Positions 53,871 to 62,625 of a stretch of 64,000 bases of DNA are shown here, piece after piece (positions within the stretch are counted from its first letter, which is position 1; each line of letters begins with the position of its first letter). Location of the stretch: positions 83,360-147,359 of the forward strand of contig NZ_LOHZ01000023.1 of assembly GCF_001601575.1 (NCBI RefSeq). Reading direction: 5' to 3'. Position numbers and translations under genes: made by a program. The notes beneath the pieces were generated by a model. It had not been told where the DNA came from and made no database searches. It saw nothing but the letters and a program-made list of their open reading frames with translations. This stretch comes from Thermovenabulum gondwanense (GTDB lineage: Bacteria > Bacillota > Thermosediminibacteria > Thermosediminibacterales > Thermosediminibacteraceae).

Positions 53871-54495
53871 CTTTTAAAAACCCCTTTATAGCTTCTTCGT
53901 GCCTTCCCGATTTGAATAAACGGTAAAATTCCTCGCTGTTTACATACTCCATAAGCTCTTTTTTAATCCTGCTTCCCCTGAATTTTTCTCTTACTTCGAA
54001 AATAAAATCCATAAAATCATCGTAACCCTTCAAAACCTCTCCGACCTTTTTCCCCAAAAATACCGCCCCCATGGGGTTACCCCTTGTATTCACCGTAAAA
54101 AATATATTTTTAGTATTATCCTGAAAGGGTTTAATGAAATTGCCCTTTCTAAAGTTACTGCATACTAAGTAAAGCTTGTTTGCCCTTTCACAGTCCTCTA
54201 TAATCCTATCTTCATCTTTTCCCTTCACCGCAATAATCACCAAATGCTTATCCTCTATAAAACCCGCTTCGTACTCCCCTTTTATTAATTTCACGTTTTC
54301 ATTCTTTAACCCGCAAAACCCTTCGGAAAAATCGGGGGAAAGCACTTCTACCTCAGTTCCCCGCCCTGCGAAGGAAAGGGCCTTTATAAAGGCGGCCCTT
54401 CCGCCTCCAACTATGCCAACCCTTATCTTGCAGGCTATTAAAGAAATGCCAAGGAAATTCAATCCGAGAATATCTTCGCTATTAACCTCATGCAT
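53836..54495 (-). CDS. Precorrin-2 dehydrogenase / siroheme synthase N-domain (SirC/Met8-like)
   Basis: The 219-residue protein has a Rossmann loop IRVGIVGGGRAAFIKALSF near the N-terminus and ANKLYLVCSNFRKGNFIKPF in the place of the family's NDxxxxxF(I)xPA block. It should oxidise precorrin-2 to sirohydrochlorin with NAD. The sequence is divergent (N of the usual ND motif is changed), so activity is less certain. Its start overlaps hemA by 37 bp. Confidence 0.8.
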   Translation of the reverse strand: MHEVNSEDILGLNFLGISLIACKIRVGIVGGGRAAFIKALSFAGRGTEVEVLSPDFSEGFCGLKNENVKLIKGEYEAGFIEDKHLVIIAVKGKDEDRIIEDCERANKLYLVCSNFRKGNFIKPFQDNTKNIFFTVNTRGNPMGAVFLGKKVGEVLKGYDDFMDFIFEVREKFRGSRIKKELMEYVNSEEFYRLFKSGRHEEAIKGFLKDEDHKGGDEKE

Positions 54496-55634
54496 TCTTC
54501 GCCCCTGCCCTCCAAAAATTCTTCCTTCAAAACCCTGATGGCGTTTTCCGCGAAGGCATCCGCCGTGCTCTTGAAAAGCAGCTCGGCGGTCCTCACATCG
54601 TCTATGCGGTATTTATTTTTGAACCGTTCAAACCGGGGTTTGTAAACCCTTTCGGCAAAGTTTTTTACATTTTCTATAAATGGAGTAATCTCCCTGAGCC
54701 TGTACCATTCCGTAAACTCCTTGACGTGTTTTTCTAACACTGCCCTGTTATTTTCCATGAGGGTTCTTCTTTCTTCCAAATTCTCCTCGTTCATCCTCGA
54801 AACTTCGTCTATGTTGTAATGCCCTTCAACTCCCAATGCCCCTTCCTCCACATCCCGGGGAACGGCAAGGTCGAAGATTAAAAGCTTTTTTCCATCCACA
54901 TCTTCCTTCTTTACCACGATATGGGGAGATGAAGTGCACGATATCAATACCTCCACCTCTTTCAGGTAATCCCTCCAGAGAGAAAATTCGACGAACACGG
55001 CTTTAGGACCAAGGTTTTCCCCCTTGCAAAGGTCCCTCACCGCTATGTAAACCTTCTCTAAGGAATCTTTCGAACAAAGGTATTTTGCACAGAGCCTTCC
55101 TATTTCACCATAACCGAAGATGAGCACCCTCTTTTTTCCCCTTTTTTCTATCTCCTTCGATACTATGGACGCTACTGAAACGGGCACTTCGTGGAGCTTT
55201 GCTTTGGTCCTGAACTCTTTGCCGCAGGCTATGGCCTGTAAAAAAAGCCTGTTTAATACTTGTCCCGCGCTCTTTATATTCCTTCCTCTTTCCAAGGACC
55301 TTTTCACCTGACCGAGTATTTGTTCTTCTCCCAGTATCAGTGAATCGAATCCGCAGGCCACTTCAAAAAGGTGCTCTGCTGCTTTTTCATCCCTGTAATA
55401 AAAGGTGTAATCTTTGAAACCTTCCCACCCGAGGATTTTTAATATTTCGTCCTTCGTTCCTCCTTCATCGCCAACGAAATATACTTCTGTCCTGTTGCAG
55501 GTGTTTAAAATGATGTTTTCCCCGCAGACTCCCCTTAAATCTTCCATTTTTTTGTCCACGCGTTTTTCCACGAGAACCATTTTTTCCCTGAGTCTTATAT
55601 CCGCCTTAGGATTTACTCCCAGTACCCCAAGCAT
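54459..55634 (-). CDS. hemA: Glutamyl-tRNA reductase
   Basis: The 391-residue enzyme has the catalytic Cys in IILNTCNRTEVYF, CGFDSLILGEEQILGQVK and a Rossmann domain (KRVLIFGYGEIGRLCAKYL, ISCTSSPHIVV). It makes glutamate semialdehyde from Glu-tRNA, the entry step of the C5 pathway. Slightly shorter than the usual ~420-450 residues. Confidence 0.96.
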   Translation of the reverse strand: MLGVLGVNPKADIRLREKMVLVEKRVDKKMEDLRGVCGENIILNTCNRTEVYFVGDEGGTKDEILKILGWEGFKDYTFYYRDEKAAEHLFEVACGFDSLILGEEQILGQVKRSLERGRNIKSAGQVLNRLFLQAIACGKEFRTKAKLHEVPVSVASIVSKEIEKRGKKRVLIFGYGEIGRLCAKYLCSKDSLEKVYIAVRDLCKGENLGPKAVFVEFSLWRDYLKEVEVLISCTSSPHIVVKKEDVDGKKLLIFDLAVPRDVEEGALGVEGHYNIDEVSRMNEENLEERRTLMENNRAVLEKHVKEFTEWYRLREITPFIENVKNFAERVYKPRFERFKNKYRIDDVRTAELLFKSTADAFAENAIRVLKEEFLEGRGEECMRLIAKIFSD

Positions 55635-55643
55635 ATCTATCCC

Positions 55644-56381
55644 CTACTTTATCAATCCTAATTTTTTTATTCTATTAAGTATTTCTTCAATGCTTTGGAC
55701 CCCGCTTTCTTCGGGCCTTTTTATAACAAGGGGTTCTATCCCCAGTATTTCGCAAGCCTTTATTTTTTCCCTGAAACCTCCCTCCTCCCCGCTTTCCTTC
55801 ATCACCACGTATTTTGCTTCGTATTCCTTAAAAAGCGCCGCATTTAGCTGTACGGAAAACGGGCCCTTCATGGCAACTATGTTTTCCATAGGGATGTTCA
55901 ATTCTTTGCAGCGGGAAATACTGAATTCTGTCGGCAAAATCCTGTAGACGTACCTCCCATTGCCTTTCATCCTTTCAAAAAGTTCGATATTTTTTGAGCC
56001 TATGGTGAAAAATACATTCCCTTCCTTTTCTTTTAGATAATGGGCACATTCTTCGAAGGTTTCGAATACCCTGTACCCTTCCGTTTTTACCCCCTTTCTT
56101 AGAAACCTTATATATTCGATTCCCTCTTCCTGAGCGGCTTTTCTGGCATTCCGGGTGACCTCCACCGCAAAGGGATGGGACATATCCACAACTGCCTTTA
56201 CGGAAAAATCCCTGATAAACACCTTCATCTCATCGCAGTTCATTTTCTTCACAAGACAATTGTATCCTTCGAGCTCCCTTTTCCCCTCATCGGTAGCCAC
56301 GGTAACAGTGTAATCCGTCTTCCCGTGTATCAGAAAAAGAATCTTTTTGACATCGGAAGTTCCCCCTATTACCCAAATCAA
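55644..56381 (-). CDS. cbiJ: Precorrin-6A reductase / cobalt-precorrin-6A reductase (CbiJ)
   Basis: The 245-residue protein begins IWVIGGTSDVKKILFLI and has VVDMSHPFAVEVTRNARKAA and VFFTIGSKNIELF. It reduces the macrocycle with NADPH. ATGA overlap with cbiH. Confidence 0.92.
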   Translation of the reverse strand: MIWVIGGTSDVKKILFLIHGKTDYTVTVATDEGKRELEGYNCLVKKMNCDEMKVFIRDFSVKAVVDMSHPFAVEVTRNARKAAQEEGIEYIRFLRKGVKTEGYRVFETFEECAHYLKEKEGNVFFTIGSKNIELFERMKGNGRYVYRILPTEFSISRCKELNIPMENIVAMKGPFSVQLNAALFKEYEAKYVVMKESGEEGGFREKIKACEILGIEPLVIKRPEESGVQSIEEILNRIKKLGLIK

Positions 56382-57097
56382 ATTGGATACCCCCTAGGAG
56401 TTATTATTGTATTATCCTTTATATAAGTTCTGCTGTTACCCACTATTACCGTTGTCATCATATCTACTACCTCGTATTCCACCTTGCCGAGGGTGGTAAT
56501 AATTACCCTTTCCCCCTTCCTTCCCGCATTTTTAACGATTCCTACCGGAGTATTTTTATCTCTGTAGCTTAAAAGCAGCTGTACCGCTTTTTCAAGGTTA
56601 TACGGGCGCAAATGACTTCTCGGATTGTACAACGCAATAACAAAATCCCCCTGCACTGCCGCTACCAAACGTTTTTTGACAACCTCCCAGGGTATCAGGT
56701 GGTCGCTTAAACTAACCGTGCACATATCATCCATGAGAGGTGCTCCTAAACAGGATGCCGCAAGAAAGACCGCACTTACCCCGGGTACCACCTCGAAATT
56801 TATACGGTTTTCTATCTCCAGAACGAGCCCCGCCATACCGTAAAGACCCGCATCCCCGGAAGAAACGATGCAGGTGTCGTAACCCTCTTTGACCTTTTCA
56901 ACAGCTATGCGGCATCTTTTTACCTCCTGCCCCATCCCGGAACTTATTACGATTTTATCCTTTACAAGGTCTTTAATAAGTTCAATGTATCCATCGTATC
57001 CCACTACCACCCGGGAAGATTTAATGCATTCCAGAGCTCTCATGGTCATGGTTTTTACATTCCCCGAACCGATACCCACTATGTAAAGCTTAGACAT
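56378..57097 (-). CDS. cbiH: Cobalt-precorrin-3 C17-methyltransferase (CbiH)
   Basis: The 239-residue methyltransferase begins LYIVGIGSGNVKTMTMRA and has IVSSGDAGLYGMAGLVLE and VVPGVSAVFLAASCLGAPLMDD. It methylates C17 and contracts the ring. Overlaps cbiG by 8 bp. Confidence 0.93.
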   Translation of the reverse strand: MSKLYIVGIGSGNVKTMTMRALECIKSSRVVVGYDGYIELIKDLVKDKIVISSGMGQEVKRCRIAVEKVKEGYDTCIVSSGDAGLYGMAGLVLEIENRINFEVVPGVSAVFLAASCLGAPLMDDMCTVSLSDHLIPWEVVKKRLVAAVQGDFVIALYNPRSHLRPYNLEKAVQLLLSYRDKNTPVGIVKNAGRKGERVIITTLGKVEYEVVDMMTTVIVGNSRTYIKDNTIITPRGYPI

Positions 57098-58055
57098 CGA
57101 ATACCTCCCTGGATACCGAAAGGGTCACCCCATTTACCGCCGTTTTTCTTACGATAATTTCAGGAGAAAGAAGAAAGGCGCAGGGTTCCGCCACGGAGTA
57201 GACCCCCAGGCTTTTATATACAAATTCACTTTTTCTAAATCTTTCCTGAACCTTCATTATCTCATCCCTTGAGAAAAACCTTAGTGGTATGTTTTTTTCT
57301 TCAGCAAACTCAATAAGGCCCCTTTCATCACGCTTTAAGTCCACGGTTGCCATAATTTTTATGCATTTTACGCTAAGATTGTTTTCTAAAAATACCCTGT
57401 TTATGGCTTCCTCAATTTGCTTTTTATATGTACCCCTTTTGCACCCTATTCCCACGTTCAGCACCTTGGGCCTTAATACGCAGGAAGGATATTTTTTGTC
57501 AAATTTATCCTTACAGGTTATATAAATAAATCCCTCCCCTTCCCGGGTAAGGCAGGGGTAATTAATTTCGACCGGGCCTATATCGGAAAACACCGCGATT
57601 TTCCTTTTTTGTAGCATTAGTGAGGTGATAACCTTCACATCTTCAGGATTTTCTATAACGAAATTTCTTTTTTTCGCAAACAGGTCTATGCTCTCAAATC
57701 CCCGGGAATCCGAAGCGGTGGTTATGACCGGAATGGCATTTAATACTTCAGCCACCTTTACTGCAAATTCGTTTGCACCGCCGAAGTGGCCCGACAGGAG
57801 ACTTATCACGTACCTTCCCATATCGTCCACCACTACCACCGCCGGGTCGTTCCATTTATCCCGTATGTACGGGGCTATGAGCCTTACCGCAATGCCTGCA
57901 GCAGAGATAAAAATAATTTTGTCGAAATTCTCAAACACAGCCTTTAAATTTTCTTTATAATTTTCTTTTTTATAAATCTTTACATCTTGAAAATGCCCCC
58001 TGATCTTAAATGCAATTTTTTCCCCATCTTCGGTAAAATAAAAGCACGCGATCAA
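57090..58055 (-). CDS. cbiG: Cobalt-precorrin-5A hydrolase CbiG
   Basis: The 321-residue protein shows FISAAGIAVRLIAPYI, VVVDDMGRYVISLLSGHFGGANE and a C-terminal VGIGCKRGTYKKQIEEA, the N, middle and C domains of CbiG. It opens the delta-lactone and releases acetaldehyde, a possible substrate link to AOR. 4-bp overlap with cbiF. Confidence 0.95.
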   Translation of the reverse strand: MIACFYFTEDGEKIAFKIRGHFQDVKIYKKENYKENLKAVFENFDKIIFISAAGIAVRLIAPYIRDKWNDPAVVVVDDMGRYVISLLSGHFGGANEFAVKVAEVLNAIPVITTASDSRGFESIDLFAKKRNFVIENPEDVKVITSLMLQKRKIAVFSDIGPVEINYPCLTREGEGFIYITCKDKFDKKYPSCVLRPKVLNVGIGCKRGTYKKQIEEAINRVFLENNLSVKCIKIMATVDLKRDERGLIEFAEEKNIPLRFFSRDEIMKVQERFRKSEFVYKSLGVYSVAEPCAFLLSPEIIVRKTAVNGVTLSVSREVFDV

Positions 58056-58801
58056 TTTTTCGCCTCCCTGAAGGCATGGGAAAAATCTTTCGAGTAAAGC
58101 CTGCTTTTACCAATACTGGTTAAAAAATCTCCTACCAGTATGATTGCAGTGCTTTCAAAGCCCTCATTTTTTAACCTGTTGCAAATGTCTTTCAGTGTAC
58201 CTGTGATAATTTTTTGGTCTTCCCACGTGGCTTTGTAAACCACCGCCACAGGAGTATCCTCCCCGTAACCCGCCCTGAGTTTTTTTACCACATCTTCTAT
58301 ATTCTTCACCGAAAGAAATATCGCCATGGAAGCGCCTATTTTCGAAAGCTGTGTCAAATCCTCCCTTTCAGGAACGGGAGTTTTACCGGCAAGCCTGGTA
58401 AGTATCACAGTCTGGGTAACTCCCGGAACGGTAAACTCCTTTTTTAATACCGCTCCCGCGGCGGTAAAGGAGCTCACCCCGGGTATCACCTCGTAATCGA
58501 TGCCCAGCTTTTTCAATCCCTCCATCTGCTCCGCTATAGCACCGTAAATGGTTGGGTCTCCGGTATGAAGCCGGACAATTACTTTATCCCTACCTTCATG
58601 GATTTTTATAACCTCCAGTATTTCCTCTAAAGTCAACCCGGAGCTGTCGATAAGGATAGCTTCCTTTTTGCAAAACCTCAGATGCTCGCGGGATACGAGA
58701 GATCCCGCATAAATAACCACATCGGCCTTCTCCAGCAGTTTCCTCCCCCTGACGGTGATAAGGTCCACATCCCCGGGCCCAGCCCCTACAAAGTAAACCA
58801 T
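58052..58801 (-). CDS. cbiF: Cobalt-precorrin-4 C11-methyltransferase CbiF
   Basis: The 249-residue protein has VYFVGAGPGDVDLITVRG, YAGSLVSREHL, VRLHTGDPTIYGAIAEQM and VIPGVSSFTAAGAVLKKEFT, all CbiF/CobM landmarks. Methylates C11. Confidence 0.96.
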   Translation of the reverse strand: MVYFVGAGPGDVDLITVRGRKLLEKADVVIYAGSLVSREHLRFCKKEAILIDSSGLTLEEILEVIKIHEGRDKVIVRLHTGDPTIYGAIAEQMEGLKKLGIDYEVIPGVSSFTAAGAVLKKEFTVPGVTQTVILTRLAGKTPVPEREDLTQLSKIGASMAIFLSVKNIEDVVKKLRAGYGEDTPVAVVYKATWEDQKIITGTLKDICNRLKNEGFESTAIILVGDFLTSIGKSRLYSKDFSHAFREAKN

Positions 58802-58805
58802 ACAC

Positions 58806-59459
58806 TCATCCCCTCACCCCTATAATCATCGAAAAATAATCCGCATCATTAATCATGTCATCTTCCCGGGTGTAAATTGCTTCGCCTTCCATGAAAATCC
58901 TTCTGGCATAATACACCTCATAGCCCATCTTTTTCAGGGCTAAAATTGCCTCCTTATTCACGCTGCCCTTCAAAAGCAGGACCCTGTCAGAGTTAATAAA
59001 TTCATCCGCATTAAACCATTTATCCGTTACAAGCACCGACTGCCCTTTTCGGGCAAAGGGTATTTTCAGCAGGGAAAACACTGCGCTGAAGGAGGGTACG
59101 CCGGGGATTATGCTCACTTCAACTCCGAGAGCTTTAATTTCTTCAAAAAGGTAGATAAATGTGCTGTAACACATTGGATCACCCAGGGTTACGAAAGCAC
59201 CTTTTTTATCACCGCTGAGAATGTGAAAAATTTCCATAGCTGCGTTTTTGTAAGCCCGGTTGTTGTCCTCCCCCATAGGAAATTCAAGATACACCCTTTT
59301 AGCATCTCCAAGATAATCTTCTATTACCGCTTCTGCAAGGCTGTAACCCCTGTTTGAGGGCAGAAAAATCACATCGCAGGTTTTCAAAACATTAAGCGCC
59401 TTCAAGGTTATCAGCTCGGGGTCGCCCGGTCCTATTCCTACACCGTAAAGTATGCCCAT
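58806..59459 (-). CDS. cbiL: Cobalt-precorrin-2 C20-methyltransferase CbiL
   Basis: The 217-residue protein has LYGVGIGPGDPELITLKAL, FVTLGDPMCYSTFIYLFEE and IIPGVPSFSAVFSLLKIPF. Methylates C20 as the first step after cobalt insertion. Overlaps cbiT by 22 bp. Confidence 0.95.
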   Translation of the reverse strand: MGILYGVGIGPGDPELITLKALNVLKTCDVIFLPSNRGYSLAEAVIEDYLGDAKRVYLEFPMGEDNNRAYKNAAMEIFHILSGDKKGAFVTLGDPMCYSTFIYLFEEIKALGVEVSIIPGVPSFSAVFSLLKIPFARKGQSVLVTDKWFNADEFINSDRVLLLKGSVNKEAILALKKMGYEVYYARRIFMEGEAIYTREDDMINDADYFSMIIGVRG

Positions 59460-60007
59460 CCCAATCCCCCTTTTTTAGCCCGCACTATTATCACCGGAGT
59501 CAGGGCTTTATAAATACCCCTTTCGTCCATTCTGACAACGCTCACCATGCAGGAATCTACTTCGTAATTTAATATTTTTAGCCTTTCATGAAATTTCCAT
59601 GCGTTCTCGGGTTTTATAAAGTTTGCACCCACCACTCCCCCGGGGGGCAGCCTGTTATTTACAGCCTCCAGTATTGCCCCTATATTCCCGCCGCTTCCTC
59701 CGATAAAGCACTTGTTGAAATTAAACCTTCCGACCGCTTGCACCGCCTCTCCTTCAAAAATTTCTATGGTAACATTGAACTTTCGCGCGTTTTCCTCGAT
59801 TAACCTCACCGCTTCCTTTTCCCTGTCAACAGCTATAACCTTTGCGCCCAAAAGGGCGCTCTGGACGGAAATGCTTCCCGTCCCCGCGCCCAGGTCCAAA
59901 AGCACATCCCCAGTTGAAATATCCAAATAGGATAGGGTGACAGCCCTTACCTCGAACTTGGTCATCGGGATATTCCCTCTGATAAACTCCTCATCTTTTA
60001 TCCACAT
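59438..60007 (-). CDS. cbiT: Cobalt-precorrin-6B C15-methyltransferase (decarboxylating) CbiT
   Basis: The 189-residue protein opens DEEFIRGNIPMTKFEVRAVT and has SAM motif LLDLGAGTGSISVQSALLG and CFIGGSGGNIGAILEAV. It methylates C15 and removes the C12 acetate carboxyl. In many bacteria it is fused with CbiE; here they are separate, overlapping genes. Confidence 0.95.
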   Translation of the reverse strand: MWIKDEEFIRGNIPMTKFEVRAVTLSYLDISTGDVLLDLGAGTGSISVQSALLGAKVIAVDREKEAVRLIEENARKFNVTIEIFEGEAVQAVGRFNFNKCFIGGSGGNIGAILEAVNNRLPPGGVVGANFIKPENAWKFHERLKILNYEVDSCMVSVVRMDERGIYKALTPVIIVRAKKGGLGWAYFTV

Positions 60008-60585
60008 ATTTCCACCACCACAAGACTCAAATCCGAAAGGTTTTCTATCTCATCGCCTATGATTTTTTCCAGGATTATTTCATCATCATAGGAGAGATTA
60101 AAACCCACGTAAATCTTGCCCTTGAATCCCTTTTGAAACAACGTTCTGGAAATTTTATCCGGAGTATTTTGCAAATCGGTAAATACGATGGTGATTCCCG
60201 GATTTTTGACCTTCGTCCAATCCGGATTCTTGCCGTGAAAGCTCAAAAATGAAGCATCCTCCCAATTTTTTTGTATCTTCGATAGCATGTATTGAAAACA
60301 AGATATGGAGGGAATTATTTCGTCAATTTTCACGTTGTTCCTCTTCAAAAAATCCGCCGCGCTGTAAAGCAGAGGATCCCCCGATACCACCAGGGTGTAA
60401 TCGCCTTCGATTTTTAAAAGGTCTTCCAAGTTTTGTATGCATTCTACCCTGTTTAACCCTCCTATGCTTTCGGCCACCCTTTTGAAAGCAAAAACCCGCT
60501 TGGAGCTTTTTATTACCTCCACTGCCCGGACGCTTGCATACTCCGGATTCCCGGGACCTATTCCCACGAGGACCATTTTCCCCAC
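59998..60585 (-). CDS. cbiE: Cobalt-precorrin-7 C5-methyltransferase CbiE
   Basis: The 195-residue protein has MVLVGIGPGNPEYASVRAVE, LVVSGDPLLYSAADFLK and IIPSISCFQYMLSKI. Methylates C5. Overlaps cbiD by 28 bp and cbiT by 10 bp. Confidence 0.94.
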   Translation of the reverse strand: MGKMVLVGIGPGNPEYASVRAVEVIKSSKRVFAFKRVAESIGGLNRVECIQNLEDLLKIEGDYTLVVSGDPLLYSAADFLKRNNVKIDEIIPSISCFQYMLSKIQKNWEDASFLSFHGKNPDWTKVKNPGITIVFTDLQNTPDKISRTLFQKGFKGKIYVGFNLSYDDEIILEKIIGDEIENLSDLSLVVVEICG

Positions 60586-61631
60586 CCCTGCATTTCTTTA
60601 AAGGTATACATGAAAACCTCGATTTTCATATTATCTTCCTTCAAATAAGCCTTAATCCTTCGCACTATGCCCTCCTTCATGTCCTCCAGCACGCGGTCAT
60701 ACCCCGATTCCCGCAAAAAATTTGCGCATTCCTCAGCAGTTTTAAAGCGCTCCACGCTTTCTATTAAATCCCGCGGCGCGCCGTTTTTCGCCAGATAGTA
60801 GACGAATGCTTCCACCCGGGAATCCACCACCCTGCTGGAGGTGTTGAATGCCCCGATGGAAATCTTACACATCTTGCCCACGTGTCCCACCAGGGTAACC
60901 TTCTTAAAACCGAGTTCCCTGCAGTAAAGCAGCGCCTCGCCCACAAAGTTGGATATTTTCACCGTTTCTTTTGAAAGCTCTGCTTTTCTTATGTATTCCA
61001 TACCGTAATTACCGAAGGTCAATACCGCTTCGTCGGTATTCTTCCTCATCACCTCAAGTTCGGTGTACATCACCTTTTTGTAAGCTTCTTCGGACATGGG
61101 GTAAACTATTCCGGTGGTGCCGAGAATGGATATACCGCCTTCTATGCCCATCCTGGGATTATAAGTTTTTTTTGCAATTTCCCTTCCCTCCGGCGCAAAG
61201 ATTAAAACGTTAGCTCCTCCCGGATGTGCTTCGAGCACCGAGGCCTCTATCATCCTTCTGGGAACTTTATTTATCGCCGCCTCACCCTTTTTCCCGTAGG
61301 GGGAATTTTCTTTAAACCTTCCTATGCCCTCGCCCCCCTCGATCAGCACCCTGCCGTCCCCTCTCAGGGAAACCTTAGCGTAAATAGCTATGCCATCGGT
61401 AGCGTCCGCATCATCCCCTGCATCCTTCACCACCCGGCAGATAGCCTCGTCCCCTTCCACGCGGCATTCTGAAATTTTAATCAAAAGCACCTCACCGGAG
61501 GGCGTCCTCACCCGCACCTCGCGGCATTCCCCGCCCAGAAGCCTTATCACAGCGGCTTTTGCGGCAGCGGCAGCGCAGCTTCCCGTGGTATAGCCGCATC
61601 TCATCTTTTTCCCGTATCTTATTACCTCCAC
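60558..61631 (-). CDS. cbiD: Cobalt-precorrin-5B C1-methyltransferase CbiD
   Basis: The 357-residue protein has the CbiD signature MRCGYTTGSCAAAAAKAAV, VVKDAGDDADATDGI and GGISILGTTGIVYPMSEEA. Methylates C1 in the anaerobic route, proof that this operon follows the early-cobalt pathway. Confidence 0.97.
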   Translation of the reverse strand: MEVIRYGKKMRCGYTTGSCAAAAAKAAVIRLLGGECREVRVRTPSGEVLLIKISECRVEGDEAICRVVKDAGDDADATDGIAIYAKVSLRGDGRVLIEGGEGIGRFKENSPYGKKGEAAINKVPRRMIEASVLEAHPGGANVLIFAPEGREIAKKTYNPRMGIEGGISILGTTGIVYPMSEEAYKKVMYTELEVMRKNTDEAVLTFGNYGMEYIRKAELSKETVKISNFVGEALLYCRELGFKKVTLVGHVGKMCKISIGAFNTSSRVVDSRVEAFVYYLAKNGAPRDLIESVERFKTAEECANFLRESGYDRVLEDMKEGIVRRIKAYLKEDNMKIEVFMYTFKEMQGWGKWSSWE

Positions 61632-62254
61632 CTTTTCACCTCCGGTCGGTACGAATACATCAACGCGTTGAAAATGGCGGCCGCCACGTTGCTGCCACCC
61701 TTACTTCCCCGGGTGGATATGGACGCCACATTCATGGTCCTCAAATACTCCTTTGACTCGCGGGCTCCAACGAAACCCACCGGCACCCCTATCACCAGCG
61801 AGGGAAGCACCCTTTCCCTTTCGATTAGGGAACAAAGGTAAAAAAGAGCGGTGGGGGCGTTGCCTATGACGAAAACATCCGCTCCCTCCATGAGAGCCCT
61901 TTCTACGGATGCCATGGATCGGGTAATCCTTTTTTTCTCGGCGATAACCCTGGTTTCTTCCTCATCTATGAAGCAAAAGATTTTCCCACCCATTTCATCC
62001 AAAAACCTTTTGTTTATTCCCGAATAAGCCATTCGGGTATCCGCAAATACCCTGCAGCCTTTATCAAATGCCCCGCGCGCCGCCTCCACGGGGTTATTTT
62101 TGAAAACCAGCAGGTTTTCGTAATCGAAATCCCCTGTGGCGTGTATGGCCCTGAGGATTATTTGAAGTTCTCCATCCCCGTGACTTTTTAAAAGCCCCGA
62201 TTTTATAATTTCAAAGCTCTTTTTTTCTATCAATTCGGGGTCCTTAATGAACAT
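61622..62254 (-). CDS. cbiC: Cobalt-precorrin-8 methylmutase CbiC
   Basis: The 210-residue protein has VRIIHATGDFDY-type ILRAIHATGDFDYENLLVF, ADTRMAYSGINKRFLDEMGG and IGVPVGFVGARESKEYL. It moves the C11 methyl to C12 to give cobyrinate. Confidence 0.96.
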   Translation of the reverse strand: MFIKDPELIEKKSFEIIKSGLLKSHGDGELQIILRAIHATGDFDYENLLVFKNNPVEAARGAFDKGCRVFADTRMAYSGINKRFLDEMGGKIFCFIDEEETRVIAEKKRITRSMASVERALMEGADVFVIGNAPTALFYLCSLIERERVLPSLVIGVPVGFVGARESKEYLRTMNVASISTRGSKGGSNVAAAIFNALMYSYRPEVKRWR

Positions 62255-62624
62255 CGCCCTTTTCTTCCCTTCCTTCGTTTAACCTGTCCTTTAAGATTTC
62301 TATTAATAGTGGGTGGTAACCTATGGGTGAAACCATATTTACCTTCACGGCCCCTTTATCCCTTACAAAGGAATTTATTATTTTTGGTACGTCTTTTTTC
62401 ATATGAATTCCCGAAAAGAGGAAATAGGGAAGCACCGTAACTTTCTTATACCCCTGCTGGTATAATAGTTCCAGGGCTTTTTCCACGCCGGGTTCGTTGA
62501 ACTCCATAAAAGCAGGAACCACCCTTTTCCCCAAGGCTTTTTCCAGCTCTCTCGCCACCCTTTCCACCGTCATTACCGTAGAGTCTTCCCTGCTTCCGTG
62601 ACTTATCAGCAAAATCGCTTCCAT
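62244..62624 (-). CDS. cbiX: Short sirohydrochlorin cobaltochelatase CbiX
   Basis: The 126-residue protein is the half-length (CbiX-S) form that acts as a dimer. The metal His lie in LLISHGSREDSTVM and VLPYFLFSGIHMKKDVP. It inserts Co2+ into sirohydrochlorin, so no CbiK is needed. Overlaps cbiC by 11 bp. Confidence 0.95.
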   Translation of the reverse strand: MEAILLISHGSREDSTVMTVERVARELEKALGKRVVPAFMEFNEPGVEKALELLYQQGYKKVTVLPYFLFSGIHMKKDVPKIINSFVRDKGAVKVNMVSPIGYHPLLIEILKDRLNEGREEKGDVH

Positions 62625-62625
62625 T

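Noticed and set aside
53836..54495. SirC-like gene as a pseudogene because of its divergent motif
   Set aside because: The frame is intact, overlaps its neighbours as all operon members do, and has a clear Rossmann loop.
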